Below, piece after piece: positions 22,252-28,270 of a stretch of DNA of 28,270 nt. The DNA lies in the NCBI GenBank assembly GCA_019117325.1, contig DWZY01000324.1, positions 1-28,270 of the forward strand, in the 5' to 3' direction. Numbering within the stretch: the stretch's first letter is position 1; each line of letters starts with the position of its first letter. The notes under the pieces are model-generated. The model was given only the letters and a program-made list of their open reading frames with translations, had not been told where the DNA came from and searched no databases. Made by a program: the position numbers and the translations under genes. The stretch is from Candidatus Brevibacterium intestinigallinarum. Its GTDB lineage: Bacteria > Actinomycetota > Actinomycetes > Actinomycetales > Brevibacteriaceae.

Positions 22252-22565
22252 GCGTCGCCCCGATCCTCGGCGGGACGGCATTCGGCCCACAGGCCGTACC
22301 CGTGCATCGCCTGCACGTCCGTCTCCATCTGCTCCCGGGAGCCCGTCGCCACGCGGCTGCGACCGCGCTCGTGCACCTCGAGCATGAGTCGGCGAGCCTT
22401 CTCGCGGCTGTACCCGAAGTACTCGCGGAAGACGTACTCGACATAGCTCATGAGATTGACCGGATCATTGAGGACGACGGTCACCCACGGCACGTCCCGT
22501 GCGGGTGCGGCGGCGTCGCGCACGTCCGGCTCCGCGACTGCGGTCGCCCCGTCCTGCTCAGTCAC
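22248..22565 (-). CDS. clpS: ATP-dependent Clp protease adaptor ClpS
   Basis: A 105-residue N-end-rule adaptor that delivers substrates with bulky hydrophobic N-termini to the ClpC/ClpA unfoldase. The degron pocket is visible in VVLNDPVNLMSYVEYVF (Asn-Asp pair) and LMLEVHERGRSRVATG (conserved His). GTG 22565 is chosen because TACAGT ends 7 nt upstream, making the transcript leaderless. An ATG seven codons earlier (22586) would place the -10 inside the gene and has no ribosome site. The N-terminal 30 residues are a flexible Ala/Asp-rich arm. It is first in the operon and divergent from pncB, the same arrangement as Rv1330c/Rv1331. Confidence 0.92.
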   Translation of the reverse strand: MTEQDGATAVAEPDVRDAAAPARDVPWVTVVLNDPVNLMSYVEYVFREYFGYSREKARRLMLEVHERGRSRVATGSREQMETDVQAMHGYGLWAECRPAEDRGDA

Positions 22566-22572
22566 GTCCCCT

Positions 22573-22578
22573 ACTGTA
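22573..22578 (-). promoter_or_regulatory. Leaderless -10 element (TACAGT) of clpS
   Basis: On the minus strand TACAGT is followed by AGGGGAC (7 nt) and GTG ACT GAG. The purines in that spacer abut the start codon too closely to serve as a normal ribosome site. Confidence 0.55.
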
Positions 22579-22646
22579 ACCGGCATGACCCGCTCCCACG
22601 CGTGCGTCCGCTCACGCTCGCGTCGCTGGAGGCGACCCGCGTGTTC

Positions 22647-22652
22647 TAGGAT
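22647..22652 (+). promoter_or_regulatory. Leaderless -10 element (TAGGAT) of pncB
   Basis: TAGGAT is followed by 6 nt (ccagac) and the pncB ATG. A short inverted repeat, GTCGC-tggag-GCGAC (22622-22636), lies where the -35/spacer region would be and might be an operator. No Shine-Dalgarno sequence is present. Confidence 0.6.
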
Positions 22653-22658
22653 CCAGAC

Positions 22659-23990
22659 ATGAGTGAACACGCGGCAGGGCGCGAATCGAGCGCTCTCCTC
22701 ACCGACATGTACGAGCTCACGATGCTGCAGGCAGCACTGCACTCCGGTGCCGCGCACCGCCGCAGCATCTTCGAGACCTTCGGGAGGCGCCTGCCGGCCG
22801 GCCGGCGCTACGGGGTCGTGGCCGGCACCGGTCGGATCCTCTCCCTCCTGGCCGACTTCCGGTTCACCGATGCCCAGCTCCGGTGGCTCCAGGAGCAGGC
22901 GATCGTCGATGCCGCGACCCTGGACTACCTGCGCGACTACGAGTTCACCGGCACTGTCCGCGGGTACGCCGAGGGAGAGGTCTACTTCCCCGGGTCCCCG
23001 GTCCTCACCGTCGAGGGATCATTCGGCGACGCCGTCGTGCTCGAGACGCTCATCCTGTCCGTCCTCAACCACGACACGGCCGTGGCCTCCGCAGCCTCGC
23101 GGATGACCAACGCCGCTGGCGGGCGACCGCTGGCGGAGATGGGGTCCCGGCGCACGCACGAGATCTCTGCGGTCGCCGCAGCCCGTGCCGCCGCGGTCGC
23201 AGGGTTCTCCGCCACGTCCAACCTGGCCGCGGGGCAGGCGTACGGGATCCCCACCCTGGGCACCTCCGCCCACTCCTTCACTCTCATCCATGACTCGGAG
23301 CGCGAGGCGTTCGAGGCGCAGATCGCGTCCCTGGGAGCCGACACGACGGTCCTCCTGGACACCTACGACGTCGACTCCGCGCTCGAGACCGCCATCGCGA
23401 TCGCAGGACCGGAACTGGGCGGAGTCCGCCTGGATTCCGGGGATCTCGCCATCCAGGCGATGGAGGTGCGCGCGAAGCTCGACCAGCTGGGCGCGACGAA
23501 CACGGCGATCACGGTGACGAGCGACCTCGACGAGTACGCGATCGCATCGCTGGCTGCGGCACCCGTCGACTCCTACGGTGTGGGCACACGCGTTGTGACC
23601 GGCTCGGGGTCCCCCACCGCGAACCTCGTGTACAAGCTGGTCGCGCACACGGAGTCTGCGGACGGCGGCGGAGAATGGACGTCCGTCGCGAAGAGGTCGA
23701 ACGGCAAGAGCAGTCGGGGCGGGCGCAAGCAGGCGGTGCGGGTGTTCGACGGTTCGATCGCCACGGAGGAGGCCATCGGCATCCCCCGGATCCCTGCCGA
23801 CCTGGCAGATGGCCGTGAGCTGCTCGTCGACCTGGTGGTCGACGGAACGATCGACGATTCCCACACCGGACGCGAGGGTGTCCGCCGCGCCCGCGCGCGC
23901 CACGCGGAGTCCGTCGCCGAGCTCCCCCGCACCGCGCGCCGGCTCCAGGACGGAGAGCCTGCGATCCCCACGGTCTACTACGAGGACTGA
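22659..23990 (+). CDS. pncB: Nicotinate phosphoribosyltransferase
   Basis: Converts nicotinate and PRPP (with ATP) to nicotinate mononucleotide in NAD salvage. The 443 residues show SSALLTDMYELTMLQAAL (about 10-27), the active-site MGSRRTHE (about 161-168), GTSAHSFTLIH with His205, the position phosphorylated in this family, DTYDVDSALE, and VRLDSGDLA for phosphoribosyl binding. Near the C-terminus GVGTRVVTGSGSPTANLVYKL is also typical of the family (first 20 residues). The ATG is fixed by TAGGAT six nt upstream. It is monocistronic, followed by a bidirectional terminator, and divergent from clpS as in M. tuberculosis. Confidence 0.95.
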   Translation: MSEHAAGRESSALLTDMYELTMLQAALHSGAAHRRSIFETFGRRLPAGRRYGVVAGTGRILSLLADFRFTDAQLRWLQEQAIVDAATLDYLRDYEFTGTVRGYAEGEVYFPGSPVLTVEGSFGDAVVLETLILSVLNHDTAVASAASRMTNAAGGRPLAEMGSRRTHEISAVAAARAAAVAGFSATSNLAAGQAYGIPTLGTSAHSFTLIHDSEREAFEAQIASLGADTTVLLDTYDVDSALETAIAIAGPELGGVRLDSGDLAIQAMEVRAKLDQLGATNTAITVTSDLDEYAIASLAAAPVDSYGVGTRVVTGSGSPTANLVYKLVAHTESADGGGEWTSVAKRSNGKSSRGGRKQAVRVFDGSIATEEAIGIPRIPADLADGRELLVDLVVDGTIDDSHTGREGVRRARARHAESVAELPRTARRLQDGEPAIPTVYYED

Positions 23991-23996
23991 CGACTG

Positions 23997-24041
23997 CGGC
24001 GGTGGCAGCGCCCCGCACTCGCGCGTCGCTGCCACCCGCCG
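23997..24041. terminator. Bidirectional terminator between pncB and the helicase gene
   Basis: Arms 23997-24010 and 24027-24041 pair over 14 bp with a single bulged base around a 16-nt loop. It starts 6 nt after the pncB stop and ends 7 nt before the convergent helicase stop. Confidence 0.7.
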
Positions 24042-24048
24042 TGGTGCG

Positions 24049-25830
24049 TCAGCGACGCCCCACGAACCACCCCTCCAGCTTGGAGATCCGCGCGCGGACC
24101 TGATCGCGGGTGGCCTCGGCCACGGCGGGTCCTCCGCACGCCTTCCGCAGCTCCACGTGGACGGTGGCGTGCGGCTTCCCCGTCCGCCTGGACCAGGCGC
24201 CCACGAGGGTCTGCAGCCGGTTCCGGTCCTCCTTGAGGGCACGGTGCTCGAACTCGTCGCGCGCGGGCTCCGGATCGGACACCGCCACCCGTTGCCGTCG
24301 CGTCTGCTGCTCGGCCTGGTGCTTGCGCAGCAGTTCCGTCACCTGTTCGGGCTCCAGGAGTCCCGGGATCCCGATGAAGTCCGATTCGTCCTCGGACCCG
24401 ATCGCGCCGCCAGCGCCGAACTCGCCGCCGTCGAACAGCACCTTGTCGAAGCTCGCCTGCGCGTCGAGGGCCTCGAAGGAGCCCAGCAGGGAGTCACTGG
24501 CGGATTCCGTGCGGTTGGCCTCGGCGAGCGCGTCATCATCGAACGTGATGAGCCCGTCGTCATCCGGATCGGGCTTCCGGTCCAGTGCATGGTCGCGCTG
24601 CGCTTCCAGCGTGTTGGCCAGCGCCATGAGGATCGGCACGCTGGGCAGGAAGATCGACGCCGTCTCGCCCCGCTTCCGCGCGCGGACGAAGCGTCCGATC
24701 GCCTGGGCGAAGAACAGCGGCGTGGCCGAGGAGGTCGCATAGACGCCCACGGCCAGTCGGGGAACGTCGACGCCCTCCGACACCATGCGCACCGCGACCA
24801 TCCAGCGGCTGTCGGACTCCTGGAACTGCTCGATCCGCTCGGACGCACCGGCTTCGTCGGAGAGGACGACCGTGACGGGCTCACCGCAGATCTCCCGCAG
24901 CTGCTTCGCGTACGCCCGCGCAACGGTCTGATCCGTCGCGATGACGAGGCCGCCCGCGTCCGGGACGGTCCGGCGGACCTCCGAGAGGCGCCGGTCCGCT
25001 GCGCGCAGCACGGCGGGGATCCACTCGCCTTTGGGATCGAGTGCGGTGCGCCAGGCCTGGGAGTGGATGTCCTTCGTGGCCTCGGCACCCAGGACCGCGG
25101 ACATCTCATCGCCCGCCTTCGTGCGCCAGCGCATCTCACCGGCGTACGCCAGGAACAGGACGGGGCGGACGACCCCGTCCCGGAGGGCCTGCGAGTATCC
25201 GTAGGTGTAGTCCGCCCGTGACGTGCGGATCCCCTCCTCGTCCGGCTCGTACTCGACGAACGGGATGGGGCTGGTATCGGACCTGAACGGCGTGCCCGTG
25301 AGCGAGAGCCGGCGGCGGGCCGGCTCGAACGCCTCCCTGATCGCGTCGCCCCACGACAGGCTGTCGCCCGCGTGGTGGACCTCGTCGAGGATCACCAGCG
25401 TGCGGGCGGCAGCGGTGCGGTTGTGATGCAGCACCGGCTTCGCGGCCACCTGCGCATAGGTGAGCGCGACTCCGTGGAAGCCCGGTGCGTGACGCCCCTG
25501 CGCGTTCTTGAAGTGGGGATCCAGCCGGATCCCCACACGAGCCGCGGCATCTGCCCACTGCACCTTGAGGTGCTCTGTGGGTGCGACGACCGTGACGCGC
25601 TCGACCGTGCGCCGGGCCAGGAGCTCGGCGGCAAGTCGCAGTGCGAAGGTCGTCTTGCCCGCGCCGGGGGTCGCGACCGCGAGGAAATCGCGTGGTTCTG
25701 CCTTGAAGTACTCTTCCAGCGCCTCAGCCTGCCAGGCGCGCAGCTTGCCAGCGGTTCCCCAGGCAGCACGTTCGGGGAATGCGGGCGAGAGCTGTTCGGC
25801 GGCGTGAGTGCCGGGAACGCGAGCCGTCAC
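24049..25830 (-). CDS. Superfamily 2 DEAD/DEAH-type helicase
   Basis: A 593-residue SF2 helicase. Motifs: LRAWQAEAL (about 30-38), Walker A ATPGAGKT (53-60), VVAPTEHL (Ia), Walker B ILDEVHH (about 147-153), LTGTPFRSD (motif III) and QAIGRFVRARK (motif VI, about 375). The layout resembles the RAD3/XPB-like type III restriction-helicase branch found in actinobacteria next to DUF3039, not RNA DEAD-box enzymes. The C-terminal 200 residues, acidic then basic, have no nuclease motif that I recognise. The GTG start lies directly after the DUF3039 TAG stop, with AGGAG inside the end of that gene, so the two are coupled. The cellular role (DNA repair is likely) is unproven. Confidence 0.9.
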   Translation of the reverse strand: MTARVPGTHAAEQLSPAFPERAAWGTAGKLRAWQAEALEEYFKAEPRDFLAVATPGAGKTTFALRLAAELLARRTVERVTVVAPTEHLKVQWADAAARVGIRLDPHFKNAQGRHAPGFHGVALTYAQVAAKPVLHHNRTAAARTLVILDEVHHAGDSLSWGDAIREAFEPARRRLSLTGTPFRSDTSPIPFVEYEPDEEGIRTSRADYTYGYSQALRDGVVRPVLFLAYAGEMRWRTKAGDEMSAVLGAEATKDIHSQAWRTALDPKGEWIPAVLRAADRRLSEVRRTVPDAGGLVIATDQTVARAYAKQLREICGEPVTVVLSDEAGASERIEQFQESDSRWMVAVRMVSEGVDVPRLAVGVYATSSATPLFFAQAIGRFVRARKRGETASIFLPSVPILMALANTLEAQRDHALDRKPDPDDDGLITFDDDALAEANRTESASDSLLGSFEALDAQASFDKVLFDGGEFGAGGAIGSEDESDFIGIPGLLEPEQVTELLRKHQAEQQTRRQRVAVSDPEPARDEFEHRALKEDRNRLQTLVGAWSRRTGKPHATVHVELRKACGGPAVAEATRDQVRARISKLEGWFVGRR

Positions 25831-26091
25831 CTACTCCTGCGGTCCTTCCGGCATGGTCTCGTAGATCTCCTTGCACTGGGGGCACACCGGGAAACGCTCC
25901 GGGTCACGGGAGGGAATCCACACCTTGCCGCAGAGTGCGACGACGGGGGTTCCGTTGATCATCGCCTCCATGATCTTCGCCTTGGGCGCGTAGTGCGAGT
26001 AGCGCTCGTGGTCTCCGGGTTCGACAAGCTGTTCCTGCGCCTGGCGGTCCAGCGTGGCCGAGCCTCCGCCTGCGGGATATGTTTCAGACAT
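25831..26091 (-). CDS. DUF3039 family zinc-binding-type protein
   Basis: An 86-residue cytosolic protein: MSETYPAGGGSATLDRQ, then HERYSHYAPKAKIMEAMING, then ALCGKVWIPSRDPERFPVCPQCKEIY. The single Cys plus CPQC pair, with nearby His residues, suggests a small zinc site. This is the DUF3039 pattern of actinobacteria, usually adjoining a DEAD/DEAH helicase as here. I chose ATG 26091 because TAGAAT ends 7 nt upstream; an ATG at 26121 would lie inside the opposite gene. The start codon overlaps that of the divergent plus-strand gene. Function is unknown; it may be a helicase partner. Confidence 0.85.
   Translation of the reverse strand: MSETYPAGGGSATLDRQAQEQLVEPGDHERYSHYAPKAKIMEAMINGTPVVALCGKVWIPSRDPERFPVCPQCKEIYETMPEGPQE
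26078..26083 (+). promoter_or_regulatory. Leaderless -10 element (TATGTT) of the flavin-reductase-like gene
   Basis: TATGTT is followed by 6 nt (tcagac) and the ATG at 26090. It lies inside codons 3-5 of the DUF3039 gene on the other strand. The hexamer fits TANNNT, and no ribosome site precedes the ATG. Confidence 0.5.
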
Positions 26092-26614
26092 GGACCCCAT
26101 TCTAGGACCGCTCACGGACATGACCTCCCCGTCGTTCGTCGACGCCTATCGCAGTGCGGCGCAGGACATCCCCCGCCCTGTGGCCGTTCTGGGGTGCACA
26201 CGGGGATCCAGCCGGTACGCAATCACCGTCGACTCGTTCATGGATGTGTCGTATGACCCACCCACGATGGCGGTGAGCGTCTACAGCGGCTCACGGATGG
26301 CCGAACAGCTCGAGGGCGCAGAGGTCTGTGCGCTCAGCATCCTCTCTGCGCAGCAGAAGGGTGTCGCACAGTGGCTGGGCGAACCCGGCCAGCCGGTTCG
26401 CGGTCTGCTCGAACCGCTCGACACCACGGCAGCCCCCTCGGGCGCTCCGCTCATCACGGAGGCCGCCGCGTGGTTCGACCTCGCGATCACGGATCGGGTC
26501 CCGGTCGCCACGCACACGATCATCACCGCGACCGTCACAGCAGTGGGAGCGCGTCCCGGCACTCCCCCGCTCGTGCACTGGGCCGATGCCTACCATCGGC
26601 CCTCACCGCGCTGA
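26090..26614 (+). CDS. Flavin-reductase-like FMN-binding split-barrel protein
   Basis: A 174-residue protein whose central segment, RPVAVLGCTRGSSRYAITVDSFMDVSYDPPTMAVSV (first part shown; read as two 18-residue halves), follows the flavin reductase-like pattern. Family members have (R/G)xAVxTxxxxGxxxGxTxxSFxxVSxDPP, and the sheet continues ALSILSAQQKGVAQWLG. The later ADAYHRP replaces the usual GRYR/YH-type end. Such proteins bind FMN and reduce free flavin with NAD(P)H, supplying monooxygenases; no partner is nearby. Val-Asp-Ser-Phe stands where many members have Val/Ala-Asn-Ser-Phe. ATG 26090 is set by TATGTT six nt upstream; an ATG at 26120 is the alternative. It shares CATG with the start of DUF3039. 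A weak 6-bp hairpin (26659-26676) lies between it and the gdhA stop. Confidence 0.78.
   Translation: MDPILGPLTDMTSPSFVDAYRSAAQDIPRPVAVLGCTRGSSRYAITVDSFMDVSYDPPTMAVSVYSGSRMAEQLEGAEVCALSILSAQQKGVAQWLGEPGQPVRGLLEPLDTTAAPSGAPLITEAAAWFDLAITDRVPVATHTIITATVTAVGARPGTPPLVHWADAYHRPSPR
26099..26104 (-). promoter_or_regulatory. Leaderless -10 element (TAGAAT) of DUF3039-helicase
   Basis: On the minus strand TAGAAT is followed by 7 nt (ggggtcc) and ATG TCT GAA. It lies within codons 4-5 of the plus-strand flavin-reductase-like gene. It is a near-consensus -10. Confidence 0.6.
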
Positions 26615-26680
26615 AGCGCCGCCAGGGGCAATGTTCGCCCCCCGGACGGCCGTGTGGGTCTCAGAGCTGGCTGAGAAGCC

Positions 26681-28024
26681 TCAGACGTTGCCCTGAGCGC
26701 TCATGGCACGGGCGACGCGCAGGAACCCTGCGATGTTCGCGCCGGCCACGTAATCGCCGGGAGCACCGTATGCCTCCGCGGCCTCCGCACAGGACGTGTG
26801 GATCCCCGACATGATCTCGTCGAGGCGCGAGTCGGTCTGCGCGAAGGACCACGAGTCGCGCGACGCGTTCTGCTGCATCTCCAGCGCCGAGGTCGCGACG
26901 CCGCCGGCATTCGCGGCCTTGCCCGGACCGAACAGCACGTCGTTCTCGCACAGCGTCTTGATCGCATCGGGGGTGCACGGCATGTTGGCCCCCTCCGCGA
27001 CGAGCATGACACCGTTCTTGACGAGCTCGATGGCCGCGTCGCGGTCGAGCTCGTTCTGCGTGGCGCACGGCAGCGCGATGTCCGCCTCCAGCGACCAGAT
27101 GCTGCCATCCGCGTGGAACGTCGCCGAGGGACGCGCGTCAGCGTACTCACCGATCCGCGCGCCCCGGGAAAGCTTCACGTCCTTGAGCAGGCGGATGTCC
27201 AGACCGTCGGGGTCGTGGATGAATCCACCCGAGTCCGAGGCTGCGATGACGGTTGCACCCAGCTCCTGAGCCTTCTGCGCAGCGTGGATCGCCACATTGC
27301 CCGAGCCGGACACGATGACGCGCTTGCCGTCGAACGTGCGGCCAGCAGCAGCAAGCATCTCGCGAACGAAGTACACGAGGCCGAAGCCCGTGGCCTCCAT
27401 CCGCACCATGGACCCGCCGTAGTCCAGTCCCTTGCCGGTGAGGACGCCGGCCTCGAACCGGTTCGTGATCCGCTTGTACTGTCCGAAGAGGAAGCCGATC
27501 TCCCGACCGCCCACGCCGACGTCGCCGGCGGGAACGTCCGTGTGCTCACCCAGGTGCCGGTACATCTCTGTCATGAACGACTGGCAGAACCGCATGATCT
27601 CCAGGTCGCTCTTCCCCTTGGGGTCGAAGTCGGACCCGCCCTTGCCACCACCGATCGGCATGCCGGTGAGTGCGTTCTTGAAGATCTGCTCGAAGCCCAG
27701 GAACTTCACGATGCCCAGGTAGACAGTGGGGTGGAACCGCAGACCGCCCTTGTAGGGACCCAGCGCGGAGTTGTATTCGACGCGGAACCCGCGGTTGATC
27801 TGCGCCTTGCCGTGGTCGTCGGTCCACGGGACGCGGAAGATGATCTGACGCTCGGGCTCGCACAGGCGCTCGATGACGCCGGACCCCACGAGGTCAGGAT
27901 GGCGATCGGCCACGGCTCCCAGACTGTAGAACACCTCCAGCACGGCCTGGTGGAACTCCGACTCGCCGGGGTTCCGGTGCAGGACCGTGTCGTACATGGG
28001 GCGCAGCGCTGGATGAAGACTCAT
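26681..28024 (-). CDS. gdhA: NADP-specific glutamate dehydrogenase
   Basis: A 447-residue hexameric-type GDH that assimilates ammonium: 2-oxoglutarate + NH4+ + NADPH to glutamate. Substrate site: GPYKGGLRFHP, then GMPIGGGKGGSDFDPKGKSD with the catalytic Lys, and DVGVGGREIGFLFGQYKR. The Rossmann domain has VSGSGNVAIHAAQKAQELG followed by SDSGGF, the Ser-containing pattern of NADP(H)-preferring enzymes. NAGGVATSALEMQQNASR is the conserved C-terminal motif. Length equals the usual E. coli-type enzyme (447). ATG 28024 is preceded by TATAGT at 7 nt, indicating a leaderless transcript. It lies directly downstream of the rRNA operon terminator on the same strand. Confidence 0.97.
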   Translation of the reverse strand: MSLHPALRPMYDTVLHRNPGESEFHQAVLEVFYSLGAVADRHPDLVGSGVIERLCEPERQIIFRVPWTDDHGKAQINRGFRVEYNSALGPYKGGLRFHPTVYLGIVKFLGFEQIFKNALTGMPIGGGKGGSDFDPKGKSDLEIMRFCQSFMTEMYRHLGEHTDVPAGDVGVGGREIGFLFGQYKRITNRFEAGVLTGKGLDYGGSMVRMEATGFGLVYFVREMLAAAGRTFDGKRVIVSGSGNVAIHAAQKAQELGATVIAASDSGGFIHDPDGLDIRLLKDVKLSRGARIGEYADARPSATFHADGSIWSLEADIALPCATQNELDRDAAIELVKNGVMLVAEGANMPCTPDAIKTLCENDVLFGPGKAANAGGVATSALEMQQNASRDSWSFAQTDSRLDEIMSGIHTSCAEAAEAYGAPGDYVAGANIAGFLRVARAMSAQGNV

Positions 28025-28031
28025 GGATCGA

Positions 28032-28037
28032 ACTATA
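28032..28037 (-). promoter_or_regulatory. Leaderless -10 element (TATAGT) of gdhA
   Basis: On the minus strand the AT-rich CATATATAGT ends 7 nt before the gdhA ATG. TATAGT is the best -10 in the window and stands out against the GC-rich background. No Shine-Dalgarno sequence is present. The remainder of 28038-28151 shows no gene. Confidence 0.65.
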
Positions 28038-28151
28038 TATGCGTCTCACGTGCGAGGCACTCGATTCTGTATGGCGAGAAAGTCACAGAGACCGCCATCC
28101 GGGCAGGTTCGCGGCGTTGCGCAATGGGGCGATTGTATCCGTGAATGGCGA

Positions 28152-28192
28152 AGAGGCCCGAAGGCGAGCAATGCTCAAGCCTTCGGGCCTCT
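28152..28192 (-). terminator. rRNA operon terminator
   Basis: Perfect 14-bp arms (AGAGGCCCGAAGGC and its complement, 28152-28165 and 28179-28192) enclose a smaller inner inverted repeat, GAGCA/TGCTC. It begins about 16 nt past the 5S rRNA 3' end on the minus strand. Confidence 0.85.
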
Positions 28193-28208
28193 CCATTTCA
28201 CAAATATT

Positions 28209-28270
28209 GCGGCAGTGACTTACTCTCCCACACCCTACCGAGTGCAGTACCATCAGCGCAGGCAGGCTTA
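28209..28270 (-). rRNA. rrf: 5S ribosomal RNA, 3' part (cut by window end)
   Basis: The reverse complement reads as the 3' half of an actinobacterial 5S rRNA. It runs from TAAGCCTGCCTGCGC through GATGGTACTGCACTCGG to GTGGGAGAGTAAGTCACTGCC. The 5' half lies beyond position 28270. The exact 3' end could be 1-3 nt either way. A strong hairpin follows downstream, so this is the end of an rRNA operon. Confidence 0.93.

Noticed and set aside
26681..28150. Plus-strand open frame covering gdhA
   Set aside because: It is antisense to a full-length, motif-complete glutamate dehydrogenase and shows no family features.

Overview
The window is chromosomal DNA of a high-GC actinobacterium. The evidence is the strong G/C third-position bias, many GTG starts, and actinobacterial families (DUF2017, DUF3017, DUF3039, DUF6350, Rv1339-type phosphodiesterase). 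Several gene orders also match Mycobacterium: tRNA-Gln/glmU/prs, and pncB diverging from a clpS/DUF2017/Rv1339-like/rph/rdgB block. A Micrococcales-type genome is my best guess; the genus cannot be fixed from this sequence alone. The content is mostly housekeeping, with no phage, insertion sequence, CRISPR array or biosynthetic cluster.

Layout, left to right. 1-198: a 31-bp tandem repeat carrying a palindromic core, then the prs terminator. 199-2817 (minus): tRNA-Gln, glmU and prs. 2874-5818 (plus): a small membrane protein and the PcrA/UvrD helicase. 5877-10708 (mostly minus): an orphan antitoxin-like peptide, the purN-purH-DUF3017 purine operon and a DUF6350 membrane protein, with one plus-strand membrane protein set among them. 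10814-12253 (plus): a large single-pass surface protein. 12322-19114 (minus): a complete peptide ABC transporter (binding lipoprotein, two permeases, one fused double ATPase) followed by an amidase. 19328-22565 (minus): clpS, DUF2017, Rv1339-like, rph and rdgB; the first four are joined by ATGA/GTGA overlaps and rdgB follows rph after 1 nt. 22659-23990 (plus): pncB. 24049-26091 (minus): DUF3039 and a superfamily 2 helicase. 26090-26614 (plus): a flavin-reductase-like protein. 26681-28024 (minus): gdhA. 28152-28270 (minus): the terminator and 3' end of a 5S rRNA gene, so an rRNA operon enters from the right.

The most notable unifying signal is regulatory. At least seven first-of-transcript genes have a TANNNT -10 hexamer ending 6 or 7 nt before an ATG or GTG, with no Shine-Dalgarno sequence. 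This fits leaderless transcription, whereas genes inside operons have Shine-Dalgarno motifs or stop/start overlaps. It fixes the starts of purN, clpS, pncB, DUF3039, the flavin-reductase-like gene, gdhA and the 2874 membrane protein. The extreme case is at 26078-26104. There, two divergent genes share the tetranucleotide CATG as overlapping start codons, and each gene's -10 element lies inside the other's coding sequence. A second feature is a perfect 21-bp hairpin between the peptide-binding lipoprotein gene and its permease genes.
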